A stretch of 64,000 nucleotides of DNA, taken from Myxococcus xanthus. GTDB taxonomy: Bacteria; Myxococcota; Myxococcia; Myxococcales; Myxococcaceae. The notes below the pieces were generated by a model, which saw only the letters and a list, made by a program, of their open reading frames with translations, had not been told where the DNA came from and ran no database searches. Numbering within the stretch: the first letter of the stretch is position 1; each line of letters starts with the position of its first letter. Shown here piece after piece: positions 9,176 through 16,230 of this stretch. The stretch covers positions 29,772 to 93,771 of the forward strand of contig NZ_JABFNS010000012.1 of the NCBI RefSeq assembly GCF_013116825.1, in the 5' to 3' direction. The position numbers and the translations under genes were made by a program.

Positions 9176-9619
9176 GTGAGACTGAGTACGCTCGCCGACT
9201 TCGACCTTCACTACACCTGGATGGAGTACCTGGACTTCGGCAGTGGAGGCCAGTACCTCGCCATCGTCGACGGAGTCCTCACCGGCGAGCGGCTCGCGGG
9301 CCCGGTGCGCTTCTTGAACACGCCGGTGAAGCGGCCTGACAACGTGAATCTGCCCGCGCTGCGGGGCGTGCTCACCACCCCAGCGGGAGGCAAGGTCTTC
9401 CTGGAGTTGAATGGCGTCTCGCTGCTGCGAGCCCATGACAAGGCTCGTGTCTGCACAGCGTCCGTGATGTTCCGCAGCAACAGCGCGGAGCACGCCTGGC
9501 TGAACGATGCCTTCGGCCTCCTGGAGGGTGTCCTGGATGCCTCCAACCGGGCGCGCGGCCGGATCCACCTGTGTGAGAACACCATCGGCCTGGATGCGCC
9601 CGGGGGGCCGGCCCGCTGA
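9176..9619 (+). CDS. DUF3237 (UPF0311) family protein
   Basis: 147 residues from a GTG start at 9176, preceded by GGAGAGG with a 9-base gap, which supports the start. The sequence has the DUF3237 beta-barrel pattern: an early LADFDLHYTW strand, GQYLAIVDGVLTGERLAGPV, a central VFLELNGVS and a late STASVMFRSN-like strand before WLNDAFGLLEG. Function in this family is largely unknown; small lipocalin-like ligand binding is usually supposed. Third gene of the small plus-strand set, and convergent with the PLP decarboxylase gene 15 bases away. Confidence 0.7.
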   Translation: MRLSTLADFDLHYTWMEYLDFGSGGQYLAIVDGVLTGERLAGPVRFLNTPVKRPDNVNLPALRGVLTTPAGGKVFLELNGVSLLRAHDKARVCTASVMFRSNSAEHAWLNDAFGLLEGVLDASNRARGRIHLCENTIGLDAPGGPAR

Positions 9620-9634
9620 CGGACGCGCCGAGGC

Positions 9635-11173
9635 TCACGCCGTCCGGTTCTGGCGTCCCGGCCGGAGCTCCGCGTCGACCTCGGTGCCCAGCCGCCGCAC
9701 CAGGCTCGGCAGGCGCTCGATGTCCGCGAGCGTGGTGTTGTTGTTCACGATGCAGACACGCAGCGCGGCCTGGCCTTCCACGTCTGTATGCGAGGGGTAG
9801 GCCGCGCCGCTGCGCTGCAGCCGCTTGAGCAGGGCCTTGTTCAGGGTGTTGAGGTAGTCGCGGTGCGCCTCCGCCTGGGGCTCGAGGTCCGCGGGGATGA
9901 AGCGGAACGTGGTGATGCTCAAGCCGTGGGTCAGCGGCTCCAGCTCGGGCTCGGCCTCGACACAGTCGTAGAGCCGGCGCGCGAGCCGGATGTCGTCGGA
10001 GATCATCCGCGCATAGCCCGCCCGTCCCTCGTGTTGAAGGCACAAGCGCACCTTGAGGGCGCGGAGGCTGCGGGTGGTCTGCGGCCCCAGGTCCCGGAGC
10101 TGGAGCGTCTCCGGGCCTCCCATCAGGAGCTGCTCGTCGCTGTCCGCGTAGTAGGAGGCGCCCTGGTGGAAGGTGTCATACAGCACGCGCCGGTTTCGCG
10201 TGAGCAGGCACCCGACATCCGCGGGCAGGTACATCCACTTGTGGGGGTCGACGACCAGCGAGTCCGCGAGCCGGAGCGCCCGCAGCTCCAGTGGCGCGTC
10301 GGGTGACAGCACGGCCAGCGCGCCGTACGCGCCGTCCACGTGGAACCACAGCCCCGCCTCCTGGCAGAGGGCGGAGATGTCGGGCAGCGGATCCACCGCG
10401 CCGGTGCCCGTCGTCCCCGCGGTCGCGGCGACCATGAAGGGCCGCAGCCCCGCCTTCCTGTCCGCGGCGAGCCGCTGCGCCAGGCTGCTGAACCGCATCC
10501 GTCCACTTCGGTCGGTGTCGATCTTGCGCACCGCGTTCGACCCGAGGCCGCAGAGGTTGGCGGCGGACACGATGCTCGTGTGGGACTCGGCGCTGGCATA
10601 GAGGCACAGGGGCGCGCCCGCTGGCCCCCGCACCCCTTCCGCGCGCACGTCCCAGCCGGCCTTGTCGTGCAGGGCCGCGCGCATGGCCACCAGGTTGGCC
10701 AGGGAGCCTCCGCCGAGGAACAGCCCGCCACAGTCCGTGGGGAAGCCGACGAGCCGCGCGAGCCAACGCACCGTCTGCGCCTCCAGCGACACGGTGATGG
10801 CGCACGTCGGGTAGCTGGTGACGGGCGGGTTGATGACGGACGCGAGCAGGTCCGCCAGCGCGCCCAGCGGGCTCGGCGAGCCCATGATGTAGGCCCAGAA
10901 GCGAGGATGCGCCGTGGAGACGGCGTGCTCACGCAGGAGCGTGAAGGCCCGCTCCAGCGCCACGCCAGGCGCCACTCCCTGCTCCGGAAAGGCGTCCTCC
11001 TCCAGGATCGCGCGGATGCGAGGCGCCGAGTCCTCGGACCGGACGGGCTGCTCCGGCAGCGCGGCCAGGAAGTCGCCAAGCTGGTCCACCAATCGGTGCC
11101 CCAGCTCCCGGAACTCGGCCGCGGACATGCCCGCGGCCCGGGTGCGCCCTCTGGCATCGGGACCTTCAGTCAT
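9635..11173 (-). CDS. PLP-dependent group II decarboxylase (aromatic amino acid type)
   Basis: 512 residues of the group II pyridoxal-phosphate decarboxylase family (DOPA, tyrosine, tryptophan or glutamate decarboxylases). The Schiff-base lysine is Lys312 in VVDPHKWMY. Asp280 in FHVDGAYGA should contact the pyridine nitrogen, and His198 in ESHTS should stack on the cofactor ring. The substrate cannot be read safely; the N-terminal HPRFWAYIMGSPSPLG differs from the HPxFF(A/S) of typical aromatic decarboxylases. Its start overlaps the MBL gene stop by 8 bases. It is the last gene of the 13479-14549 operon and may supply an amine to the product of the cluster. Confidence 0.9.
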   Translation of the reverse strand: MTEGPDARGRTRAAGMSAAEFRELGHRLVDQLGDFLAALPEQPVRSEDSAPRIRAILEEDAFPEQGVAPGVALERAFTLLREHAVSTAHPRFWAYIMGSPSPLGALADLLASVINPPVTSYPTCAITVSLEAQTVRWLARLVGFPTDCGGLFLGGGSLANLVAMRAALHDKAGWDVRAEGVRGPAGAPLCLYASAESHTSIVSAANLCGLGSNAVRKIDTDRSGRMRFSSLAQRLAADRKAGLRPFMVAATAGTTGTGAVDPLPDISALCQEAGLWFHVDGAYGALAVLSPDAPLELRALRLADSLVVDPHKWMYLPADVGCLLTRNRRVLYDTFHQGASYYADSDEQLLMGGPETLQLRDLGPQTTRSLRALKVRLCLQHEGRAGYARMISDDIRLARRLYDCVEAEPELEPLTHGLSITTFRFIPADLEPQAEAHRDYLNTLNKALLKRLQRSGAAYPSHTDVEGQAALRVCIVNNNTTLADIERLPSLVRRLGTEVDAELRPGRQNRTA

Positions 11174-12056
11174 CGGCGCGTTCCGCCTCTTCCCGGGCCA
11201 GCTCCGCGGCGACGGCGTTGGCCCCCGCGGTGATGAACGTCTCCAGGTCGGACGTCTGCAGGTGCTGCTTCATCACCTGGACGAGCCGCGCCTTGGCCTT
11301 GTCGTCCAGGGTGCTCTTTCCATGGGCGAGCTCACGGACCGTCTTCCGGTAGAGGTGCAGGTAGCGGCGCTGGGCCTCCAGGCTGGCCTTGGAGGCGCTG
11401 GGCGCGCCGTGCCCCGTGAACAGCAGCGCGTCCGCGGAGAGCTTCGCCTCCAGGCGGTCCAGGTTCTTCAGCCACAGGGCGGAGTGGCCGTCATTCATGA
11501 ACGAGTGGACGCCGCCGAAGACGATGTCCCCCACGAACGCCACGGACGCGTCGCGGCCGACGACCCAGTAGCTGTCCCAGTGGGACTCGCCTTCCCCCAG
11601 CTCCCAGACGGTGAACGGGACGCCGTCGAAGTGCAGCGTCTCCCCCTCCTTGACGAACTGGTTGGGGAAGCGCCGCGTGGCGGGCCAGTCCTCGCCGAAG
11701 ATGGGCTTCCACTGCTTCTCCTTGGCGTCGTCGATGCGGCGGATGACCGCGTCCACGCCCTTGGTCGCAATCATGGGCACGTCCAGGCCCCGGGTGATTT
11801 CGGCCGCGCCGTTGTAGTGGTCCGGGTGCCCGTGGGTGACGATGAGGCCGACGAGCGGCTTGCCCGTCGCCTCGACGCGCGCCCGCACCCCCCGGGCATC
11901 GGAGACGCGCATCATCGCGTCGATGACGACCACGGACCGGGCCGTCTCGACGATGAAGGCGTTGGTGAACAGCCCCTCGCTCCCCGAGTTGTGGACGTGG
12001 ACCTTGAACTCATCGGCGGAGTGGGGGGCGGGACGTTCGCGCTGCTGTGGTTTCAC
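11166..12056 (-). CDS. MBL-fold metallo-hydrolase
   Basis: 296 residues from GTG 12056, which overlaps the desaturase stop (GTGA). Upstream in-frame sequence is only the antisense of the desaturase. The zinc-binding signature THGHPDH is at residues 74-80 (His75, His77, Asp79, His80), with further ligands likely in the FVGDIVFGG and FTGHGAPS segments. The family hydrolyses esters, thioesters, lactones or lactams, or acts on sulfur compounds; the sequence does not say which. No signal peptide. In the operon it sits between desaturase and decarboxylase, so a role in cleaving a thioester or ester intermediate is possible. Confidence 0.85.
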   Translation of the reverse strand: MKPQQRERPAPHSADEFKVHVHNSGSEGLFTNAFIVETARSVVVIDAMMRVSDARGVRARVEATGKPLVGLIVTHGHPDHYNGAAEITRGLDVPMIATKGVDAVIRRIDDAKEKQWKPIFGEDWPATRRFPNQFVKEGETLHFDGVPFTVWELGEGESHWDSYWVVGRDASVAFVGDIVFGGVHSFMNDGHSALWLKNLDRLEAKLSADALLFTGHGAPSASKASLEAQRRYLHLYRKTVRELAHGKSTLDDKAKARLVQVMKQHLQTSDLETFITAGANAVAAELAREEAERADD

Positions 12057-13132
12057 GGATTCACCGGGGGGGAAGAAGGCTGGGAGTCCGCGAGCTCCCT
12101 CATGAGCGCGGAGAGCCCCTGGGCGGGCTCGGGGGAGACACGGGCCTGACACAGCAGCGCGCTCAACCGGGGCAGGTCCTTGGCCACGACGCCGGGGAAG
12201 ACATGGTGCTCCCGGTGCAGCGTGCGCGGCAGCCCGCTGATGAGCAGCGCAGGCAGCAGCCCCAGCCGGGTGGAGCGCGCGTTCACATTGAGGTCGCCCT
12301 CCTCGCGGGTCCACCGGTGCTCCGTGAGGTCCATGAGCGTGAGAATCATGGGGTACACGGTGTACATGGGGAGCAGCCACAGGAGCAGGAAGGGACGCCA
12401 GAGGCCAAAGTACGCCACGGCGCCCAGCGCGACGGCGAAGAAGAGCAGCTTGAGGCGCCGCTCCCGCTCCATCTCCGCGTCGTCCCGGAACGGGAGGAGC
12501 AGCGCCCGAAGGTGGTTGTCCCGCCATTTGACGGTGTGGTTCCCCTGGGGCGGCACGTAGTCCTGGCGGCCTTTGAAGAACTCGAGGACGCTCAGGAGCC
12601 CCGCCTTCACGCACGTCCAGAGCAGGCGCCCTGGCGAATAGGGGCGCTGGGTATCTCCCCGCAGGTGTCTGCCCAGCCAGTTGGGGTCCTCCGGGGTGAA
12701 CAGGTGCCGGTGGTGCAGCATGTGCACCCGCCGCCACTGGACGAAGGACCAGGCCTCCGGGTGGTGGAACATCACCAGGTTCGAGAACACCGTGCCGACA
12801 AAGACATTGGCCTTGTGGGAGCGGAAGAGGCCGTAGTGGCTCGCATCGTGGTTCAGGATGTAGAGCGAGTGCTGCCGACCCGCGATGATGACAATCGCGA
12901 GCAGGGTGACCAGCGGATGCTGGAACCAGGCCTCTGCGGCGAACGCCAGGGCAATCCCAGCATAGACTTCCAGATAGAGCAGCACGCTGCGCCAGGGCCG
13001 GGCCTTGTGCAGCGCCCGGACCTGCTGCCAGACGTCCTTGGGGAGCAGATGGCTTGCCTGCGCCCCCAACTCGGGCCAGTCCGGGCGCGCCACGGGCGCG
13101 GGCTCCCCGGAGATGGGAATCGGTTGACTCAT
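12053..13132 (-). CDS. Membrane fatty-acid desaturase family protein
   Basis: 359 residues with the three histidine boxes of membrane di-iron desaturases/hydroxylases: HDASH at 95-99, HMLHHRH at 137-143 and HREHH at 306-310. Hydrophobic stretches near 48-85 and 210-245 should form the membrane hairpins. These enzymes use O2 and an electron donor to introduce a double bond or hydroxyl in an acyl chain bound to lipid, CoA or ACP. It starts with ATG 13132 after a weak AAGGAATTGA, 27 bases after the tautomerase stop, and overlaps the MBL start by 4 bases. It probably modifies a chain made by the cluster, though ordinary lipid desaturation is not excluded. Confidence 0.9.
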   Translation of the reverse strand: MSQPIPISGEPAPVARPDWPELGAQASHLLPKDVWQQVRALHKARPWRSVLLYLEVYAGIALAFAAEAWFQHPLVTLLAIVIIAGRQHSLYILNHDASHYGLFRSHKANVFVGTVFSNLVMFHHPEAWSFVQWRRVHMLHHRHLFTPEDPNWLGRHLRGDTQRPYSPGRLLWTCVKAGLLSVLEFFKGRQDYVPPQGNHTVKWRDNHLRALLLPFRDDAEMERERRLKLLFFAVALGAVAYFGLWRPFLLLWLLPMYTVYPMILTLMDLTEHRWTREEGDLNVNARSTRLGLLPALLISGLPRTLHREHHVFPGVVAKDLPRLSALLCQARVSPEPAQGLSALMRELADSQPSSPPVNP

Positions 13133-13159
13133 TTCGTCAATTCCTTGGCGCCCCCGCGC

Positions 13160-13378
13160 CTAGAGCTTCTCACCCCGAGCGCGGGCCTCGCGGCGCAAGG
13201 CCACGCTCGTACCATGAACGCCCCAGTTCTCCGGATCGATTTCCTGGATGACAATGAACGTGGTCGCGGGGTCCTTGCCGAGCACATCCACGAAGACCTT
13301 CGTGATGCGCTGGATGAGCTCCAGCTTCTGCTCCGCGGCAAGCCTATCTCCAGTGAGCTGGACATTGACGTATGGCAA
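13160..13378 (-). CDS. 4-oxalocrotonate tautomerase-like protein with TTG start
   Basis: 72 residues if translation begins at TTG 13378. The reading LPYVNVQLTG then gives Met-Pro, and removal of Met exposes the N-terminal proline that is the catalytic base of this superfamily. Length, the helix AAEQKLELIQRITKVFVDVLG, and the strand TFIVIQEIDPENWGVHG all fit a small tautomerase subunit (usually trimer of dimers or trimer). The open frame continues upstream, but those residues do not belong to the fold. GAGGG lies about 8 bases before the TTG. Position within the operon suggests keto-enol isomerisation of a cluster intermediate. Confidence 0.75.
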   Translation of the reverse strand: MPYVNVQLTGDRLAAEQKLELIQRITKVFVDVLGKDPATTFIVIQEIDPENWGVHGTSVALRREARARGEKL

Positions 13379-13478
13379 TTTTGAGCCCTCGGCGTGGCCA
13401 GCCCCATTGGGACATGGGGCGGCCAGGAATGACAGTCGGTACGCGTCGATTCGAGCGTGAGCGCCACGGCGCCCCGCA

Positions 13479-14549
13479 TCAAGGGACGACGTGCGAGCCG
13501 CGGTACGCCCCGACGGTGGACACCTGGAGGTTCTTGATGTGGGGGTAGAGCCTGTCAATCACGGCCCCCGCGGTGTCCAGGCGGAGCAGGATTCCCAGGA
13601 CGATATCGGGCATGACGGCCGGGTTGCGCTCGAGGAGTGGCAGGATGATCTCCCCCATCCAGGCGTTGGCGTGCTCCACGTCGACCGTGGTGTGCTCCAG
13701 CAGGTACTCCAGCGGCTTGTCGCCCACGCCGAGTCGCCGCCAGCCCTGGATTTGCCACTCGAAGCGCCCGGGAATCATCGTCTCCGTCGCGAGCAGCGCG
13801 CCCAGGATCTCCGTCAGACGCGAGCGGTTCGTGGCCATGCTCATGTACATGTTGACGAGCGCCAGCTCCTCCCGCACCAGCAGGTCGAAATTGTGGGTGT
13901 AGACATCCTTCGGGAGGTCCAGGAACTCCATCAGCCGGAAGCGCATGTTCCGGTGGACGCGCTCGTCCTGCGCGTGGCCGACCTCATCCCAGAAGTTCTT
14001 GGCCAGCTCGAGCTTGATGCCGCCATACACGCCCGGCATCATCAGCGCGATGATGTCACCGAAGAGCGATTCGAGCGGCGTCTCCTGGAGGATGAACTCC
14101 CGCATCTGCTCGAAGGTGGCCTGGTCACGCAGGAACGCGAAGATGGGGTGCGTGACGTTGGATGAATGAGATTGGACGCGCTGCGTAACCCAATCACGAA
14201 ACTGTGACGCGGGAGGCAACGCGGCAAGGATTGGGGCGTACTTCTTCCGCGAGGCCTGGTGCCAACACTTCTCCAGGATGCTCTTCATCTGGCCAAATAG
14301 CGGGTCGCCCACGTTCAGGCGCTCGACCGTCCACGGGGCGGTGAGCAGCGCCATGTTGATGGCGTAGAGCACCCGGTGCGCCTCGGTCAACGACGCGTCG
14401 TCGTCTTCCAGGAAGGCGCTGCGTGCCAGGAGTTCCACCTGCTCCCGCAACTGGTTCCGGGCCCCCACGGCCATGCTGTCGATGTCATGGGAATAGAGCC
14501 ACGCCTTGACGTCCAAATGGATGTTCTGAAGTTTGGTTTGACCCGACAT
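13479..14549 (-). CDS. Iron-containing redox enzyme, heme-oxygenase-like di-iron oxidase family
   Basis: 356 residues from ATG 14549, which has GAGGAA 6-8 bases upstream; longer frames exist but run through the promoter. It fits the heme-oxygenase-like di-metal oxidase (HDO) family, whose known members include the fatty-acid decarboxylase UndA, the N-oxygenase SznF and the CADD proteins. Candidate iron ligands are Glu156 or Glu160 (QETPLES), Glu189 and His192 (DEVGHAQDE) and the later VEHANAW segment. Members activate O2 for C-C cleavage or N-oxidation. First gene of a five-gene operon with tautomerase, desaturase, MBL enzyme and decarboxylase. Which reaction it runs cannot be read from motifs. 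Confidence 0.8.
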   Translation of the reverse strand: MSGQTKLQNIHLDVKAWLYSHDIDSMAVGARNQLREQVELLARSAFLEDDDASLTEAHRVLYAINMALLTAPWTVERLNVGDPLFGQMKSILEKCWHQASRKKYAPILAALPPASQFRDWVTQRVQSHSSNVTHPIFAFLRDQATFEQMREFILQETPLESLFGDIIALMMPGVYGGIKLELAKNFWDEVGHAQDERVHRNMRFRLMEFLDLPKDVYTHNFDLLVREELALVNMYMSMATNRSRLTEILGALLATETMIPGRFEWQIQGWRRLGVGDKPLEYLLEHTTVDVEHANAWMGEIILPLLERNPAVMPDIVLGILLRLDTAGAVIDRLYPHIKNLQVSTVGAYRGSHVVP

Positions 14550-14772
14550 TTGGCATTCCTCGAGCTGATGAGGTCCAGGGATGATGAAAAGCCCGCTGCC
14601 AGCCCCCATCCGGCAGTAATCAGCGAGGCCGCACGCTGTGTACCAAACAAGACACACTGCGGATAGTGGCAAATTTGACTCTCGGAGAATTGGAACATTT
14701 TCGAGACACGGCCTTTTTAGAAGCCGCATCATGAACCGCTGCGTCATGGGCCGGAGAGGTCCCCAATGACAC
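14550..14772. other. Divergent intergenic region, locally A+T-richer
   Basis: 223 bases between the di-iron oxidase operon (minus) and the PLD/helicase module (plus). It is visibly richer in A+T than the flanks (for example around 14660-14705). It should hold promoters for both. No palindrome or sigma-54 site stood out. Confidence 0.45.
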
Positions 14773-16230
14773 ATGGGCCATACTCCTCGGGGGGTAGGTT
14801 CCCTGTCTTTCCGGCGCGTGGCTGAGATGCAACCCTGCGCGTGCATGCCCACGCTCACGCCGTTGAAGAGTCCCGCCGATTCCCTTTGCTGGGTGGCGCC
14901 GCCCGCGGAGAACCCCGAGCTGACCTCGGAAGACCCGCTCGCGCTCGACTATGTCTCGCAGCAGGTGGGGCTCTGGGGGCTGCCCACGCTGACGACTCGC
15001 TCCAGCAGGGCCCAGGCCTTCGCGATGGTGCTCTATGGATTGCAGCTCGTGGAGCGGGCCATCGAGCACCATTCCTACCCCGCGACGGACGAGGTTCGGC
15101 GAGAGCTCTTCGAGCGTTGGGAGCGCTTCTGGGCCCTGGCCACGCTGGAGTTTCGTGAGGGCCAGCTTCCTCGGGGCGATTGGGATTCCATGCGGGGCGT
15201 GCGAGGTGCGCGAAATGCGTGGCGCTCAGGTGCGTCGAGCCTGCCGCTCGACTTCCAGCTCATCTCGCGTCAGCAGGAGCTGGGGAACCTGGGGGCCTAC
15301 CTGGCGCCGCTGCGGCGCTCCGGGCTCGTCATCGAGGGTTCCCTGCGGCCGGGCCCGGGCGCGCTGGCGCTCATCGACGCGTTCTGGGACGAGCCCTCGG
15401 AGAACAAACACCGGGGGCGATACGAGGAGTACGCGCTGGTCGCGCTGGACAGGAAGTCGACGAGCGTCGCGCGGGCCCATGGACGGCTGACGCTGGCTCA
15501 GGTGGGGCGGTTCAGTCGTCTGACCTCCCTGGTCGAGCGCGGACGCACCGCCCAGCAGCACCGGTTGTTCGAGGCCCTCTTCGTTCACGCGCGGGACCCG
15601 CACTCGTTCGCGATGAGCCAGCTGGTCGAGTCGGCCGCGAAGGCCGGGGTCTCTGCTCCGCGAGACATCCTCGACGCTGCGCTGGCGGGCCGGCTGGGGC
15701 GGCTCTCGGATGAGCTGCTGGCGCTCCTGCTGACAGCGCGCCGCTTCGGTGAGGTGATGCAGCAGCTCGTCGCTGCCTTCGACAGGGTCTATTCCTGCCT
15801 GGATGGCGCCGGGTGGGTCGCTCCCCGCGAGCGTATCGGGCGCGAGGCCCTCGATGCCGGGACACTTGGGGCGCTGAAGGGCGCATGCGCGGCGTTGCTG
15901 TCCTCGCCGAAGGTCGGCGCGATCCGGCGACTGCCCATGCATGGCGCCGCTCTTCTTCGATTGGTCGAGGCGCTGGTGGATGCGGATTCACTCGCGGCGC
16001 TCGACCTGTTGCTGCTCTATCACTCCAGTGTGCAGCGCGAGCGGCGACGCGGCGAAGGCTGGATTCGCAACGAGGCCGGCAAGCTCATGCTCAGCGTCAC
16101 GTCCTACACCGCGCGTCCGGAGTCGGAACGCTTCCCCTCGTTCAAGCTGGATGTGGTCCGCACACTCCTGACGGACCTGGGACGGCTGCCCATGAGCCGG
16201 GAGCTGGATGCTCTGGAAGGTGCCGCATGA
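14773..16230 (+). CDS. Unknown protein, first gene of PLD/helicase module
   Basis: Up to 485 residues; I do not recognise a named family. Residues about 160-215 (DFQLISRQQELGNLGAYLAPLRRSGLV and the following GALALIDAFW) have the spacing of a winged-helix, which would suit DNA binding. The rest is helical and Leu/Ala/Arg-rich, without signal peptide or membrane segment. The start is uncertain: 14773 has GGAGAGG at a long 13-base gap, and ATGs at 14827 and 14845 are alternatives. The stop overlaps the next start by 4 bases (ATGA), so it is translated together with the phospholipase-D-like protein and is probably a subunit or regulator of the same system. Confidence 0.75.
   Translation: MGHTPRGVGSLSFRRVAEMQPCACMPTLTPLKSPADSLCWVAPPAENPELTSEDPLALDYVSQQVGLWGLPTLTTRSSRAQAFAMVLYGLQLVERAIEHHSYPATDEVRRELFERWERFWALATLEFREGQLPRGDWDSMRGVRGARNAWRSGASSLPLDFQLISRQQELGNLGAYLAPLRRSGLVIEGSLRPGPGALALIDAFWDEPSENKHRGRYEEYALVALDRKSTSVARAHGRLTLAQVGRFSRLTSLVERGRTAQQHRLFEALFVHARDPHSFAMSQLVESAAKAGVSAPRDILDAALAGRLGRLSDELLALLLTARRFGEVMQQLVAAFDRVYSCLDGAGWVAPRERIGREALDAGTLGALKGACAALLSSPKVGAIRRLPMHGAALLRLVEALVDADSLAALDLLLLYHSSVQRERRRGEGWIRNEAGKLMLSVTSYTARPESERFPSFKLDVVRTLLTDLGRLPMSRELDALEGAA

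Noticed and set aside
12057..12737. N-terminal extension of the MBL hydrolase into the desaturase gene
   Set aside because: Translation is the shadow frame of the desaturase. GTG 12056 sits exactly on the desaturase stop, and the family begins shortly after.
15813..16226. Upstream in-frame extension of the phospholipase-D-like gene
   Set aside because: It reads through the 3' end of the first module gene and gives Arg/Gly-rich nonsense. ATG 16227 has a ribosome site and an ATGA overlap.
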